DNA from: Lysobacteraceae bacterium
GTDB taxonomy: Bacteria; Pseudomonadota; Gammaproteobacteria; Xanthomonadales; Rhodanobacteraceae
NCBI GenBank assembly: GCA_028871555.1
Contig: JAGWNA010000005.1
Span: forward strand, 1 to 64,000
Reading direction: 5' to 3'
Length of the DNA: 64,000 nucleotides
The notes under the pieces were generated by a model. It did no database searches and was not told the DNA's origin. It saw only the letters and a program-made list of their open reading frames with translations. Below are positions 36,722-48,500 of the stretch, piece by piece. The first letter of the stretch is position 1, and the number at the start of each line of letters is the position of its first letter. The translations under genes were made by a program, and so were the position numbers.

Positions 36722-37417
36722 TCAGCCGGCCACGCCGAACAGCATGCCGACGCCTGCCGTGACCGTCATCGCCAGCGCGCCCCAGAACGTGATGCGCATG
36801 ATGCCCGTGCCGACGCTGGAACCGCCGGTGCGTGCCGCCAGCCCGCCAAGCAGCGCCAGGAACAGCAACGAGGTGATGAAGACTGATGCCAGCAAGCCCG
36901 CCGCGGGGGCCAGCAGGACCACCAGCAGCGGCAACGCGGCGCCCACCGCGAAACTCAGCGCCGAGGCGGCGGCGGCCTGCAGCGGGCGTGCCCGCAGCGC
37001 TTCGGTGATGCCCAACTCGTCGCGGGCATGCGCATCCAGCGCGTCGTGGAGCATCAGTTGCTCGGCGACCTTTTTCGCCAGCGCGGGATCGAGTCCGCGC
37101 CCCACGTAGATCGCCGCCAGTTCCTTGTGTTCGCCCTCGACGTCGTTCTGCAGCTCGGCCCGTTCGCGTTGCAGATCGGCCTGCTCGCTGTCGGCCTGCG
37201 AATGCACCGACACGTATTCGCCGGCGGCCATCGACATCGCGCCGGCAACCAGTCCGGCGATGCCGGCGATCAGGATGTTCTGTCGATCGGCATGTGCGGC
37301 GGCCACGCCCAGCACCAGACTGGCGGTGGAGACGATGCCGTCGTTGGCGCCTAGCACGGACGCGCGCAGCCAGCCCATGCGGCTGGTGCGGTGGCGTTCG
37401 GAGTGGCGTGGGTGCAT
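36722..37417 (-). CDS. VIT1/CCC1-type metal ion transporter
   Basis: 231 residues from the ATG at 37415-37417, with GGGAG 9 nt upstream; a TTG 15 codons earlier would give 246. Five membrane segments with the VIT-family start [27 protein letters not shown], a cytoplasmic metal-binding helical domain ([48 protein letters not shown]), and the paired C-terminal helices. It is expected to move iron or manganese out of the cytosol. The stretch of Glu-rich sequence in the middle agrees with the metal-binding domain of plant VIT1. The gene follows the cytochrome b561 gene in the same direction with a 60-bp gap. Confidence 0.9.
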   Translation of the reverse strand: MHPRHSERHRTSRMGWLRASVLGANDGIVSTASLVLGVAAAHADRQNILIAGIAGLVAGAMSMAAGEYVSVHSQADSEQADLQRERAELQNDVEGEHKELAAIYVGRGLDPALAKKVAEQLMLHDALDAHARDELGITEALRARPLQAAAASALSFAVGAALPLLVVLLAPAAGLLASVFITSLLFLALLGGLAARTGGSSVGTGIMRITFWGALAMTVTAGVGMLFGVAG

Positions 37418-37477
37418 GCGGGCGATCTCCCGGGTCAGTGCGGCAAGTGAGGCGTCGGCCAACGTCCGCGCGGCAGC

Positions 37478-38020
37478 TCAGAGCATCCGCTTCAAGGTGT
37501 CGTCATGCCTGCGGTAGTGGTGCCAGAGCGCAGCCAGGATATGCAGTCCGATCACGTAGTAGAAGACGGTGCCGATCCAGCCGTGGATATTCTCCAGCTG
37601 GTGCGACAGCGCACGATCGGCCACTCCCTGCAGCACCGGCAGCACCGTCACGCCGAACAGCGTCACCGCCTTGCCGCCGGCCTGCAGGGTGATCACGCCG
37701 AGGATCGGCTGCACCAGCAGGAACAGATACAGCGCGGCATGGGTGAGCTTGCTCAGCAACTCTTCCCAGTGTCCGGGCGGCGGGGTGATCGCCGGTCGCG
37801 GATGCCGGCTGCGCAGCCACAGGCGAGGCAGCACCAGCAGCAGCACGGCCAGGCCGGCCACGAAGTGCGAGGCCAGGATGTTTGCGCGCGTGGCGCTGCC
37901 CTTGGGAAACAGCTCGAACAGGTTGATGAAAAGGTAAGCCAGCAGCACCAGGGCAAACATGATCCAGTGCATCCGGCGCAGCGGTGCGGCAAAACGCGGT
38001 TGCCTATCGATCGACGGCAT
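37478..38020 (-). CDS. Cytochrome b561 family protein
   Basis: 180 residues from the ATG at 38018-38020. Four membrane helices with the histidines expected for two b haems: RRMHWIMFALVLLAYLF, ASHFVAGLAVLLLVLPRLWLRSRHP, ENIHGWIGTVFYYVIGLHILAALWHHY. Small di-haem quinol oxidase/superoxide-oxidase type (CybB-like), passing electrons from superoxide to quinone in characterised members. There is no YceI gene directly beside it, although such pairing is common; a YceI protein is at 62677. It is upstream of the VIT transporter. Confidence 0.92.
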   Translation of the reverse strand: MPSIDRQPRFAAPLRRMHWIMFALVLLAYLFINLFELFPKGSATRANILASHFVAGLAVLLLVLPRLWLRSRHPRPAITPPPGHWEELLSKLTHAALYLFLLVQPILGVITLQAGGKAVTLFGVTVLPVLQGVADRALSHQLENIHGWIGTVFYYVIGLHILAALWHHYRRHDDTLKRML

Positions 38021-38192
38021 GAACTATCTCCAGTGGGGTGGTGGTTCGCGGCTGTACGGCAGTCCGGATTATTGCCCAATTGCCATCATCGCAGTGTGGT
38101 CCCTGGCAAACGCCTGGCCTTGCCGCGGGTTCGTCCGCGCATGCGTGCCTGACCGGATGCGGATATGGGATGCACAGGGAAGCCGCCGGCTG

Positions 38193-39845
38193 TCATGCCT
38201 CGGCCACGGCCGTATCGACGATCGTCTGCGCCTCGCGCAGGATCGATTGCAGATGTGCCTTGTCCCGGAAGCTCTCGGCGTAGATCTTGTAGATCGCCTC
38301 GGTGCCGGAAGGGCGTGCGGCGAACCAGCCGCTGGCGGCGATCGCCTTGATGCCGCCGATCGCCGCGTGGTTGCCCGGTGCCTTGTCCAGCACCTGCGTG
38401 ATCGTCTCGCCGGCCAGCCGTTTGCCGTGCAGCTGGTCGGGCGAGAGTTTGCCCAGGCGGGCCTTCTGCGCCGGTGTGGCGGCGGCTTCGACGCGATCGG
38501 CAAACGGCGTGCCGAGTTCGCGCGTGAGTTGCGCATACAGCTGGCCCGGATCCTTGCCCTGGCGCGCGGTGATCTCGGCCGACAGCAGCGCGGGCACCAG
38601 GCCGTCCTTGTCGGTGGCCCATACCGAGCCGTCGCGGCGCAGCAGCGAGGCGCCCGCGCTTTCCTCGCAGCCGAAGCCGAGCGAGCCGTCGAACAGGCCT
38701 TCGGAAAACCACTTGAAACCGACCGGCACTTCGTACAGCTTGCGCCCGAGCCGCTGCACCACACGGTCGATCAGCGCGGTGCTGACCACGGTCTTGCCCA
38801 CCGCCGCACGCGCGCTCCACTGCGGCCGGTGGGTGAACAGGTAGTCGATCAGCACCGACAGGTAATGGTTCGGTTCCAGCAGGCCGCTGCTGCGGGTGAC
38901 GATGCCGTGGCGGTCGTGGTCGGTGTCGCAGGCGAACGCCACGTCGTACCGGTTCTTCAGGGCGATCAGCCGCTGCATCGCATACTTCGACGACGGGTCC
39001 ATGCGGATCCTGCCGTCCCAGTCCACGCTCATGAAGGCGAACTGCGGATCGACCACGGTGCTGACCACGCCGAGGTCGATCTTGTAGCGCTCGGCGATCG
39101 GCGCCCAGTAATGCACGCCGGCGCCGCCCAGCGGGTCCACGCCCATGCGCACGCCGGCGCTGCGAATGATGTCGAAGTCGATGACGCTGGCCAGGTCGGC
39201 GACGTAGTGGTTGAGGTAGTCGTGCTCATGCGTCGTGGCGGCCGCGCGCGCCTGCGCCAGCGGCAGGCGCTTGACGCCCTTCAGGCCGGCTTCGAGCAGC
39301 GCGTTGGCGCGCTGCTGCACCCAGCCGGTGATGTCGGCGTCGGCCGGGCCGCCGTTGGGCGGGTTGTACTTGAAGCCGCCGTTGTCCGGCGGATTGTGCG
39401 ACGGTGTGATCACGATGCCGTCGGCCAGGCCGCTCGTGCGGCCACGGTTGTGGACCAGGATCGCGTGCGAGATCGCCGGGGTCGGGGTGAACTCGCCGCC
39501 GGCCGCGATCATCGTCTCGACGCCGTTGGCGGCCAGCACCTCCAGCGCGTTCTCGAACGCCGGCAGCGACAGCGCATGGGTATCGAAACCCATGAACAGC
39601 GGGCCGTCGATGCCCTTGACCTTGCGGTACTCGCAGATCGCCTGGCTGATCGCCAGGATGTGCGCTTCGTTGAAGCTGCGCTCGAACGCGCTGCCGCGAT
39701 GGCCCGAAGTGCCGAACGCCACGCGCTGCGCCGGCACGCCGGGGTCGGGTCTCAGGTCGACGTAGGCGGCCAGCAGCTGCGGGATGTCGACGAGGATCGA
39801 CTCCGGTGCCGGCTTGCCGGCGAGTGGACTGATCTGCTGGCTCAT
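38193..39845 (-). CDS. pgm: Phosphoglucomutase (alpha-D-glucose-phosphate-specific)
   Basis: 550 residues from the ATG at 39843-39845; same length as E. coli Pgm. Start [20 protein letters not shown], then [20 protein letters not shown], the phosphoserine loop in [17 protein letters not shown], metal loop [14 protein letters not shown], sugar-binding GCEESAGAS, and the C-terminal phosphate-binding [17 protein letters not shown]. It interconverts glucose-1- and glucose-6-phosphate and so links storage and UDP-glucose supply (needed by the NdvB-type synthase) to the oxidative pathway. It is downstream of pgi, with a 150-bp gap holding a REP doublet. Confidence 0.97.
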   Translation of the reverse strand: MSQQISPLAGKPAPESILVDIPQLLAAYVDLRPDPGVPAQRVAFGTSGHRGSAFERSFNEAHILAISQAICEYRKVKGIDGPLFMGFDTHALSLPAFENALEVLAANGVETMIAAGGEFTPTPAISHAILVHNRGRTSGLADGIVITPSHNPPDNGGFKYNPPNGGPADADITGWVQQRANALLEAGLKGVKRLPLAQARAAATTHEHDYLNHYVADLASVIDFDIIRSAGVRMGVDPLGGAGVHYWAPIAERYKIDLGVVSTVVDPQFAFMSVDWDGRIRMDPSSKYAMQRLIALKNRYDVAFACDTDHDRHGIVTRSSGLLEPNHYLSVLIDYLFTHRPQWSARAAVGKTVVSTALIDRVVQRLGRKLYEVPVGFKWFSEGLFDGSLGFGCEESAGASLLRRDGSVWATDKDGLVPALLSAEITARQGKDPGQLYAQLTRELGTPFADRVEAAATPAQKARLGKLSPDQLHGKRLAGETITQVLDKAPGNHAAIGGIKAIAASGWFAARPSGTEAIYKIYAESFRDKAHLQSILREAQTIVDTAVAEA

Positions 39846-39907
39846 ATGCTTTCGGTGGACCTTTGCTGGAAATTTGTCGGCCCCGCAGGCTCGACTGTCT
39901 TGTCCGG

Positions 39908-39985
39908 CAGGAGCCCGCTGACGGGCGATGCTCTTTTTCTCCGACCAAGGCCAGAAGCAGAAGCATCGCCCGCCAGCGGGCTCCT
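39908..39985. repeat. REP doublet between pgi and pgm
   Basis: Left half CAGGAGCCCGCTGACGGGCG with ATGCTC, and right half GAAGCATCGCCCGCCAGCGGGCTCC, inverted. Within each half, changes in one arm are matched by changes in the other (GCTGACGGGC, GCCAGCGGGC), keeping the hairpin. It lies in the run of same-direction genes pgi-pgm and could reduce read-through or stabilise the upstream mRNA. Confidence 0.9.
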
Positions 39986-39996
39986 TGGCGGCAGCA

Positions 39997-41691
39997 TCAC
40001 GAAACGGCCGGCGGCTTGCCGTCGCGCAGCTGGCGGTAACGGCGGATCAGCATGTTGGTCGAGCTGTCGTGGTGCAGCGACGGTTCGGTCGCGGCGGTCA
40101 GCTCGGCGATGGTGGTCTGCGCCAGCTGCTTGCCCAGCTCCACGCCCCACTGGTCGAACGAGTCGACGCCCCAGATCACGCCCTGCACGAACACGCTGTG
40201 TTCGTACAGCGCGATCAGGGCACCGAGCACATGCGGCGTCAGGCGCGCGGCCAGGATCGTCGTGCTGGGCCGGTTGCCGGCGAATGTGCGGTGCGCCACC
40301 AGTGCCTCGGGCGTGCCTTCGTCGCGCACCTCCTGGGCCGTCTTGCCGAACGCCAGCGCCTCGCCCTGGGCGATCAGGTTGGCGATCAGCAGATCGTGCT
40401 GGTCGCCGCCCGGCCGTCGATCGGCCGGCTGTCCATGGGCATGCTGCGCGGCCAGCGGATGCAGCGGCTGGCCGAAACCGATGAAATCGCACGGCACGAT
40501 GCGCGTGCCCTGGTGGATCAGCTGATAGAACGAATGCTGCCCGTTGGTGCCCGGCTCGCCCCAGTAGATCGGTCCGGTGGCGTAATCCACTTCGGCGCCG
40601 CCGAGCGTCACCTGCTTGCCGTTGCTCTCCATCGTCAGCTGCTGCAGGTACGCCGGGAAGCGTTTGAGGTACTGCTCGTACGGCAGCACGGCGACCGTGG
40701 CGGCATCGATGAAGTTGCTGTTCCAGATGCCCAGCAGGCCCATCAGCACCGGCAGGTTGCGTTCCAGCGGGGTGCGCCGGAAGTGTTCGTCCATCGCGTG
40801 GAAGCCGGCCAGCATCTCGCGGAAACGATCGGCGCCGACCGCCAGCATGGTCGACAGGCCGATCGCCGATTCCATCGAGTAGCGCCCGCCGACCCAGTCC
40901 CAGAAGCCGAACATGTGCGCGGTGTCGATGCCGAACTTCGCCACTTCGGCGGCGTTGGTGGAGACGGCGACGAAGTGTTTCGCGATGGCCTTGTCGTCGC
41001 CGAGCGCGCGCAGGCACCAGGCGCGCGCGGCGTGCGCGTTGCTCAGCGTCTCCAGCGTCGTGAACGTCTTGGAGCAGACGATGAACAGCGTTTCGGCCGC
41101 GTCCAGGCCGTACGTGGCTTCGACGAAATCGCTGCCGTCGACGTTCGACACGAAGCGGAACGTCATCTCGCGCCGGCTGTATTCGCGCAACGCCTCGTAG
41201 GCCATCACCGGCCCCAGGTCCGAGCCGCCGATGCCGATGCTGATCACGTTGCGGATCGGCTTGCCGGTATGCCCGCGCCACGCGCCGCTGCGCACCTGTC
41301 CGGCGAACGCGGCCATGCGCTCGAGCACGGCATGCACGTCGGGCACCACGTCATGGCCGTCGACCAGGATCGACTCGCCGGCCGGCGCGCGCAGCGCCAC
41401 GTGCAGCACCGCGCGGTTCTCGGTGGTGTTGATCTTTTCGCCGCGGAACATCGCCTCGATGCGCCGCGGCAGGTCACAGGCTTCGGCCAGCTCGCACAGC
41501 AGGCGCAGGGTTTGGGCATTCACGCGCTGCTTGGAGTAATCCAGATACAGGCCGGCGCCTTCGGCGGTCAGCTGCTCGCCGCGGTGCGGGTCGGCCGCGA
41601 ACAGCTCGCGCAGGTGCTGCGTGCCGATCTGTGCGAAATGCTGATGCAGCGCCTGCCACTGCGGGCGCAGGGTGAGGTCGGGTTGATTCAT
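39997..41691 (-). CDS. pgi: Glucose-6-phosphate isomerase
   Basis: 564 residues from the ATG at 41689-41691. Signature segments: [64 protein letters not shown], the catalytic region [38 protein letters not shown] with the active His, and [19 protein letters not shown]-like end (here [19 protein letters not shown]). Interconverts glucose-6-phosphate and fructose-6-phosphate. Its ATG overlaps the tal stop by 4 nt, so the two are co-translated. A proline/glycine-rich loop ([16 protein letters not shown]) near residue 400 looks specific to this group. Confidence 0.97.
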   Translation of the reverse strand: MNQPDLTLRPQWQALHQHFAQIGTQHLRELFAADPHRGEQLTAEGAGLYLDYSKQRVNAQTLRLLCELAEACDLPRRIEAMFRGEKINTTENRAVLHVALRAPAGESILVDGHDVVPDVHAVLERMAAFAGQVRSGAWRGHTGKPIRNVISIGIGGSDLGPVMAYEALREYSRREMTFRFVSNVDGSDFVEATYGLDAAETLFIVCSKTFTTLETLSNAHAARAWCLRALGDDKAIAKHFVAVSTNAAEVAKFGIDTAHMFGFWDWVGGRYSMESAIGLSTMLAVGADRFREMLAGFHAMDEHFRRTPLERNLPVLMGLLGIWNSNFIDAATVAVLPYEQYLKRFPAYLQQLTMESNGKQVTLGGAEVDYATGPIYWGEPGTNGQHSFYQLIHQGTRIVPCDFIGFGQPLHPLAAQHAHGQPADRRPGGDQHDLLIANLIAQGEALAFGKTAQEVRDEGTPEALVAHRTFAGNRPSTTILAARLTPHVLGALIALYEHSVFVQGVIWGVDSFDQWGVELGKQLAQTTIAELTAATEPSLHHDSSTNMLIRRYRQLRDGKPPAVS

Positions 41692-42791
41692 GGGGCGATC
41701 GATTCCCGTGATTTCCGGTTGAGCGTACCGGCCTTGTCGGCGATCCGCTGCAGCAGTTGCTGCCATGACTTGACGAATGCCCGGGCGCCGTCCTGCTGCA
41801 GATTGGCTGCCAGCGCATCGACATCCACGCCGTGCCGGCCGAGCTGCGCCAGCACCGCCTCGGCATCGCCGCCGTCGACCGCCATCACGCCATCGAGCTG
41901 GCCGTGGCCGGCGAATGCGAGCAGGGTCTTTTCCGGCATGGTGTTGATGGTGTCCGGTGCGGCCAGCGTGCCGACGTACAAGGTATCGGATGCGGACGGG
42001 TCCTTGGTGCCGGTACTGGCCCACAGCAGGCGTTGCGGTTGCGCGCCGGCGGCGGCGAGCTTTTGCCAGCGCGCCGAGGCCAGCAGTTCGCGATAGGCGC
42101 GATAGGTCTGCCGTGCCACCGCGATGCCGAGCCGGTTGTGCAATGGCCCGGGCAGCTTGCCGTTGCTGGCCACGTCCCAGCGGCTGATGAACAGCGAGGC
42201 GACCGAGCCCACGCGCGGATCGAGTCCGGCGTCCAGACGCCGCTCGATGCCGCGCATCCAGGCTTCGGCGGCCGCCAGATAATGCGCGCGGGAGAACAGC
42301 AGGGTCACGTTGATCGGGATGCCGAGAAAGATCGCCTCCTCGATCGCCGGGATGCCTTCGGGTGTGCCGGGAATCTTCACGAACAGGTTGTCGCGCCCGG
42401 CCTGGGCGTGGATCTGCCGGGCGGCGGCGATCGAGCCGGCGCTGTCCGCGGCCAGCAGCGGCGAGACTTCCATCGAGACCCAGCCATCGGCGTGGCCGCT
42501 GGCGTCGAACACCGGCCGGAACAGGTCGGCGGCGCGGCGCAGGTCCTCCAGCGCCAGCTCGATGAACAGCTCTTCGCCGGCCAGACCGGCCAGCGTCTTG
42601 GCATGGATCGCCGCGTCGTAGGCGTCGCCGCCGCCGATCGCGGCATCGAAGATGCTCGGGTTGGAGGTCAGCCCGGTGATCGAATCCTCGGCGATGTAAC
42701 GCGCCAGCGTGCCGTCGTCGAGCATGCTGCGGGTGATGTTGTCCAGCCACAGGCTCTGGCCGAGATCGTGCAATTGTCGGGTCGCTTTCAT
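41688..42791 (-). CDS. tal: Transaldolase
   Basis: 367 residues from the ATG at 42789-42791. It belongs to the longer bacterial transaldolase type (as in mycobacteria and cyanobacteria), not the short TalB of E. coli: [46 protein letters not shown], the Schiff-base lysine K139 in [18 protein letters not shown], and [12 protein letters not shown]. It moves a dihydroxyacetone unit between sedoheptulose-7-phosphate and glyceraldehyde-3-phosphate. It overlaps pgi by 4 nt and follows zwf after 163 bp, so zwf-tal-pgi forms a pentose-phosphate-pathway operon. No gnd or pgl gene is in the window. Confidence 0.96.
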   Translation of the reverse strand: MKATRQLHDLGQSLWLDNITRSMLDDGTLARYIAEDSITGLTSNPSIFDAAIGGGDAYDAAIHAKTLAGLAGEELFIELALEDLRRAADLFRPVFDASGHADGWVSMEVSPLLAADSAGSIAAARQIHAQAGRDNLFVKIPGTPEGIPAIEEAIFLGIPINVTLLFSRAHYLAAAEAWMRGIERRLDAGLDPRVGSVASLFISRWDVASNGKLPGPLHNRLGIAVARQTYRAYRELLASARWQKLAAAGAQPQRLLWASTGTKDPSASDTLYVGTLAAPDTINTMPEKTLLAFAGHGQLDGVMAVDGGDAEAVLAQLGRHGVDVDALAANLQQDGARAFVKSWQQLLQRIADKAGTLNRKSRESIAP

Positions 42792-42954
42792 GCTTGCTCC
42801 GTCACGGGTTCCGATACGGGTTTTGCCACGGGGTCAGATCGGCAGCGGGCCCGGTCCAATGTGCCGGCGCGTCGATGGCGTGCGACGCCGGCGGGAAATC
42901 CCCAAGCTTACGCTGGCGCAGGTCGCCGATGCACGCGATGGCGAGATCCGCCCG

Positions 42955-44367
42955 TCAGCATGGCCGGTTCCGACCCAGCACCGGGTTGTGCCAGCCGCCG
43001 TCCGCGGCGATCAGCGCGTCGGCCTGTTTCGGCCCCCAGCTGCCCGGCTCGTAGGGCAGCGCCCGGTGGTGGTTCTCCAGTACCGGGCCGACCACCACCC
43101 ACGCCGCCTCGACCGCGGCTTCACGGGTGAACAGCGCGCCGTCGCCCGCCATCGCGTCGCCCAGCAGCCGCTCGTAGGGCGAGCTTTCGCCCAGCTGTTC
43201 TTCCATCAGGTACAGCTCGCGCTGGTCGCCGACGAACTGCTTGCCGGCGCGCTTGACCCGCGCAGCGAGCGCCACGGCGGTATCGGGGGACAGCCGGAAG
43301 CGCAGGTAGTTGGCGCGCCCGTTCCTGACCGCCGCATCGTCGAACAGCTTTTGCGGCGGCGGCTTCAGTTCGACCAGAATCTCCGCCGCGGTTTCCGGCA
43401 GGCATTTGCCCGAACGCAGGTACCACGGCACGCCGGCCCAGCGCCAGGAGTCGATGAACAGCTTGAGCGCGCAGAACGTCTCCACGTCGGAGCCCTTGGC
43501 CACACCCGGCTCCCTGCGGTAGCCGGCGTACTGGCCGCGCACCACGTCGTCCGGCTGCAGCGGGCGCATCGCCTGGAACACCTTGGCCTTTTCGCTGTGC
43601 ACGGCGCCGAAGCCCTGGTAGGCCGGCGGCTCCATCGCCAGCAGGGCCACGATCTGCAGCAGGTGGTTCTGGATCACGTCGCGCAGGCAGCCGGCGGTTT
43701 CGTAAAACGCGCCACGGCCGTTCACGCCGAATTGCTCGGACAGCGTGATCTGCACGCTGGCCACGCAGTTGCGGTTCCAGATCGGCTCCAGGAACGCGTT
43801 GGCAAAGCGGAAGTAGAGGATGTTCATGATCGCCTCCTTGCCCAGGAAGTGATCGATGCGGAAAATCGCGTCCTCCTCGAACACCGAGCGCAGGATGCGG
43901 TTGAGCTGTTGCGCCGAGGCCAGGTCGCGGCCGAACGGCTTCTCCACCACCACCCGCGCGCCGTCGGCGCAACCGGCCTGCTGCAGGCCCTTGACCACGG
44001 TGCCGAACAGGCTGGGCGGAATCGCCAGGTAATGCAGCGGCCGTTTCGCCTTGCCCAGCGCCTGCTTCAGCGCGGCGAACGTGGCCGGATCGTTGTAGTC
44101 GCCCTCGACATACTGCAGCCGCGCCGCCAGCTTCGCGAACGCGGCCTTGTCGAACTTGCCGCCCTGCTCCTTCGCCGCCTGCAGCAGGCTGTCCCGCGCC
44201 CGCCGGCGCAGCTGCTTCAGCGTCCAGCCGGAGTGCGCCACGCCGATGACCGGCAGATCCAGCCCCTCGCGCAGCACCATCGCCTGCAGCGCGGGAAAGA
44301 TCTTCTTGAAAGCCAGGTCGCCGGTGGCGCCGAAAAAGACCAGTGCGTCCGAGCGGGGTATCGCCAT
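42955..44367 (-). CDS. zwf: Glucose-6-phosphate 1-dehydrogenase
   Basis: 470 residues from the ATG at 44365-44367. N-terminal nucleotide-binding loop [17 protein letters not shown], then [15 protein letters not shown], the active-site segment [44 protein letters not shown] and [13 protein letters not shown]. It oxidises glucose-6-phosphate to 6-phosphogluconolactone with NAD(P). First gene of the leftward zwf-tal-pgi group. The ~270 bp upstream carries no other gene and should hold the promoter. No HexR-type regulator gene or edd/eda is close by, so how it is controlled is not evident. Confidence 0.97.
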   Translation of the reverse strand: MAIPRSDALVFFGATGDLAFKKIFPALQAMVLREGLDLPVIGVAHSGWTLKQLRRRARDSLLQAAKEQGGKFDKAAFAKLAARLQYVEGDYNDPATFAALKQALGKAKRPLHYLAIPPSLFGTVVKGLQQAGCADGARVVVEKPFGRDLASAQQLNRILRSVFEEDAIFRIDHFLGKEAIMNILYFRFANAFLEPIWNRNCVASVQITLSEQFGVNGRGAFYETAGCLRDVIQNHLLQIVALLAMEPPAYQGFGAVHSEKAKVFQAMRPLQPDDVVRGQYAGYRREPGVAKGSDVETFCALKLFIDSWRWAGVPWYLRSGKCLPETAAEILVELKPPPQKLFDDAAVRNGRANYLRFRLSPDTAVALAARVKRAGKQFVGDQRELYLMEEQLGESSPYERLLGDAMAGDGALFTREAAVEAAWVVVGPVLENHHRALPYEPGSWGPKQADALIAADGGWHNPVLGRNRPC

Positions 44368-44636
44368 GGGGTCGTTCTCTGATGGGAAGGGCGCAATGTC
44401 GACGATGCAGCGGCCGCGCCGCAACGCTGCCGCGCAGCGAAGCCCAGGTCAGCGGGGCGCCATCGCCTTTGCGTGCCTTCCAGCTTGCATGCCACGAGGT
44501 TAAGCCGATGCATAAGACAAGCTCGACCGGCACGATTCCCGGCGCTTCGGCGCGCATCCTGTGCGCGAATCTCTTTGCCGGGAATTGCGTCGTGTACAAA
44601 GCGTATCGCCGGATCGTTCCGATGTTCTTCGCGTTT

Positions 44637-45425
44637 CTATACCGGCCGGACCACGGCATCGGTTGAAAACAGATAGGGGAAACCCGTCTTTTCCATCAAC
44701 GCATCGCGGACCCGTGCCAGCCATGCCCTTGCCTGCGGGTCCTGCTCGAACAGGATGTGCATCGCCGGGTTTTCCAGCCCGACCACGTAGGGCGTCATGA
44801 TGGTGGGATACAGGGCAAGGTCTGCCAGGTTGACCCTGGCTTGGCCGCCCAGGAACGGGCCATCCCCCAGCTGCTGCAGAAACTCGCCAAGCAGTCGATG
44901 CCGCATCGCCGGCAGGCTTTCATCCCAACGGGTGCCTCGGGCATGGGCGCGGATGAAACCCACATGTTTCAGTATCCATGGGTAGAACAGGCGCAGATAC
45001 CAGGGGATGGGTTTGCAGGCATGCAGCACTTCGCCGTAACGCCATCGATCCTTCAGCCAGGTCAGGTAGCTGCCGTGATGGTGCAGCAATTCGCGAAAGA
45101 AGGCCGGCATGAAGTTGTCGCTGACCCATCGGTCCGCTTTCAGGATGGCCGCCCTCGAGTGCGCATCGGCGCCCAGAATGGAAGGCTGGGGATAGCGCTG
45201 ATCCAGCCAGATGCAGATGTCGGTCGAGTTCTGCCGTGTTTCGCCGTCGACCGTGATGGTCGGCACGATTTTTCTCAGGTTGAGCTTGTCGACGAACGCA
45301 AGTTCCGCCTTGGTCACCGGATCGAGATGGACCGTCTCGAACGGGACGCTTTTGAAATGCAGTACGGCGGCAACCTTGGCGGCGTACGGACTGGTGCAGT
45401 AGACATAGAGCGTCGGTGCGGTCAT
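44637..45425 (-). CDS. Glutathione S-transferase-like protein
   Basis: 262 residues from the ATG at 45423-45425. Thioredoxin-like N-terminal domain LYVYCTSPYAAKVAAVLHFKSVPFETVHLD, followed by the cis-Pro region KIVPTITVDGETRQNSTDICIWLDQRYP, and a helical C-terminal domain (FFRELLHHHGSYLTWLKDRWRYGEVL... LGGQARVNLADLALYPTI). The first Cys (C10) near the helix start suggests Cys-type GST chemistry. The arrangement CTSPY plus a long C-terminal part resembles metaxin- or mPGES2-like GSTs; the substrate is unknown. It lies between zwf and the large glucan synthase gene, in the same direction, with its own spacers. Confidence 0.85.
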   Translation of the reverse strand: MTAPTLYVYCTSPYAAKVAAVLHFKSVPFETVHLDPVTKAELAFVDKLNLRKIVPTITVDGETRQNSTDICIWLDQRYPQPSILGADAHSRAAILKADRWVSDNFMPAFFRELLHHHGSYLTWLKDRWRYGEVLHACKPIPWYLRLFYPWILKHVGFIRAHARGTRWDESLPAMRHRLLGEFLQQLGDGPFLGGQARVNLADLALYPTIMTPYVVGLENPAMHILFEQDPQARAWLARVRDALMEKTGFPYLFSTDAVVRPV

Positions 45426-45526
45426 GGCCGGTCCTGATCACGGAACAAGGGTGGCAAGGGCCGGGTTGATTAAACCTGTTCTGATGGCGAATTCAAGCCT
45501 GCCATGATGCGCTGGCCAGAGTGGAG

Positions 45527-48500
45527 TCACTCGGTCCGCGGATGATCGATTTCCACGCGGTGCTCCACGTTGTCGTCGACCAGCGCGATGCGGCCATCTG
45601 CCTGCGCAACGCCATCGAGCCGCGTGGCGCCGGTGGTGCCGGCGGCACGTTGGCGCAGGATGATCCGGTACCACGTGTCGCGATGGCGATAGCTCATCGT
45701 GAAGCCTTCCCATTCGGCCGGCAGCACCGGGGCGAAGCGCAGGTGTCCGGCTTCCAGTCGCAGGCCGAGCAGGGATTCGACGACCAGGCGGTACATCCAG
45801 CCGGCCGAGCCGGTGTACCAGCTCCAGCCGCCGCGACCGACGTGCGGCTCGACCGCGTAGACGTCGGCGCTGACCACGTAGGGCTCGACCTTGTAGGTCT
45901 CGATCTTCGTCGCATCGCTGCCGCGGTTGACCGGGTTGATCATGTCCAGCAGCTCCCATGCGCGTGCGCTGTCGCCCAGTTCGGCAAAGGCCATCGCGGC
46001 CCAGATCGCGGCGTGGGTGTACTGGCCGCCGTTCTCGCGCACGCCGGGCACGTAGCCCTTGATGTAGCCGGGCTCCAGCGCGCCCAGGTCGAACGGCGGT
46101 GCGAGCAGTTGCACCAGGCCGGCGTCGCGGCGTACCAGGTGCCGGTCGAGCGAGGCCATCGCCTGGCGCTGGCGCTCGGGCGATCCCATGCCGGACAGCA
46201 CCGACCAGCTCTGCGCGATCGAGTCGATGCGGCATTCGTCGTTGCCGGCCGAACCCAGCGGCGTGCCGTCGTCGAAGTACGCGCGGCGGTACCATGCGCC
46301 ATCCCAGCCGTGCTGTTCCAGCGCCGCGCGCAGCTTGCCGACCTCGTCCATGCAGCGCTGCGCGAAGCCATTGTCGTCGTGCAGGCGGGCCACTTCGGCG
46401 AAGCGCGTCAGCACCTCGCAGGAGAAGAAGCCCAGCCACACGCTTTCGCCGCGGCCGGCTTCGCCGACCTTGTTCATGCCGTCGTTCCAGTCGCCGCTGC
46501 CGATCAGCGGCAGTCCGTGCGCGCCGCGCGGCAGGCTGTGCTCGATCGCCCGCACGCAATGCCGATACAGCGTTTCACCCAGGCGCGAGTGCTGCGGCAG
46601 GTCGTAATAGGATTCCTCGCCTTCGCGCAGCCGACGGCCATCCAGGTAGCCCACCGGTTCATCCAGCACGCCGGTGTCGGCGGTGGCGAGCACATAGCGG
46701 CTGGCGGCCAGCGGCAACCACAGGTAATCGTCGGAACATTGCGTGCGCACGCCGCGATCCAGCGGAGGGTGCCACCAGTGCTGCACGTCGCCCTCGGGGA
46801 ACTGGTGCGCCGCGCACAGCAGCAGTTGCCGGCGGGCGAGCTCCGGTGCGGCGTGCAGCAGCGCCATCGAATCCTGCAACTGGTCGCGAAAGCCGAAGGC
46901 GCCGCCGGACTGGTAGTAGCCGCTGCGCGCCCAGAAGCGGCAGGCGATGGTCTGGTACAGCAGCCAGCCGTTGGTCAGCACGTTGAGCGCCGGCTCCGGC
47001 GTGCCGATCTGGATCGTGCCCAGGGTGCGCGTCCAGTATGCGCGCACCCTGGCCAGCGCCTCGGTCGCCGCACCGCTGCCGCGGAACCGGCGCACCAGCG
47101 CGCTGGCGTCGGTGTCGTCGCGGCCCAGGCCCAGCCGGAAGATCACCTCGCGTTCGCCGCCGTCGGCCAACTCCATGTTCAACTGCAGGGCCGCGCAGGG
47201 GTCCAGCGCCGCGCCGACCCGGCCGGACAGGTGCGTCCGTTCCAGCGCCGCCGGCGCGCGGGTGCTGCCGTTGCGGCCAAGGAATTCGCTGCGGTCGCCG
47301 TCGATGCCGTGGCCGCGGTCGGCCACGTCGAAAAATGCCACCCGGTCCGGGAACTCGGTGTTGTACGCATTGCGGGCGAACAGCGCGCCGCTGGCCGGGT
47401 CGGACTCGGTCACCACGTGCATCGCGGTTTTTTCGCGCAGGTCGCCGAGCAGCCACTCGACGTAGCCGGTGACCGACAGCCGGCGCGTCTGGCCCGACGT
47501 GTTGCGCAACTTCAGCACCGAGAATTTCACCGGGGCGTCCAGCGCCACGTACACCCACAGCTCGGAATGAATGCCGTCCTCGTAATGCTCGAACACGCTG
47601 TAGCCGAAGCCGTGGCGGGTCACGTAGCTGCCGCTGCCGCGACTGGGCAGCGGCGTCGGCGACCAGACCTGGCCGGTCTCCTCGTCGCGCAGATACAGCG
47701 CCTCGCCGCTGGCATCGCCGACCGGGTCGTTGTACCACGGCGTCAGGCGGAACTCGTGCGCATTCTCGCCCCAGGTGTAGGCGCTGCCGCTTTCGGAAAT
47801 TACGGTGCCGAAATATGGATTGGCCAGCACGTTCACCCACGGTGCCGGCGTGGTTTGCCCGGCGGCCAGGGTGATCACGTATTCGCGGCCATCCGCGCTG
47901 AAGCCGCCGTGCGGATTGCCCAGCTGCAGCGGGTCCGGCGCCGCGGTCGGCGCCGCCGGCGACGGCATGGGCCGCCGTGCGCGGCTCGGCTCGAAGCGCG
48001 GCGCATGCGTTTCCGGTCGGCGCTGGCCGATCTGCTCGGCCAGGCTGCCGCGGCTGCCGGACACGATGATCCGCGCGCTTGCCTGCACCACGATCCGATC
48101 CTCGCTGGACAGCTGCTGCGCCGGGCGCACGAAGATGCCGCCGGGGCGATCGAGCAGGCCCGCTTCGCTGCCGGAGGCGATCAGCCCCATGATCTGATCC
48201 TGCAGCTCCTGCCGGTAGCCGAAGCGGTCCTCGTTCCAGATCAGCAGATCCACCGCCAGCCCCTTCTGGCGCCAGTACGCGTGGGCCTGCACCAGCTGGC
48301 GCACCAGTTCGATCCGCGACGGCTCGGCGATCTGCAGCAGCACGATCGGCAGGTCGCCGGAGATCGACTGCCCCCACAGCCCGGACTGGCCGCGCCGGTT
48401 GCCCAGCAGGATGCCGGGCCTGGCGCGCAGGCTCGCGTTGGGGTAGATGATCGAGGTGGCCATGTGCTCGTACAGCTGGGCGTCGGCCAGCGTGGCGTTG

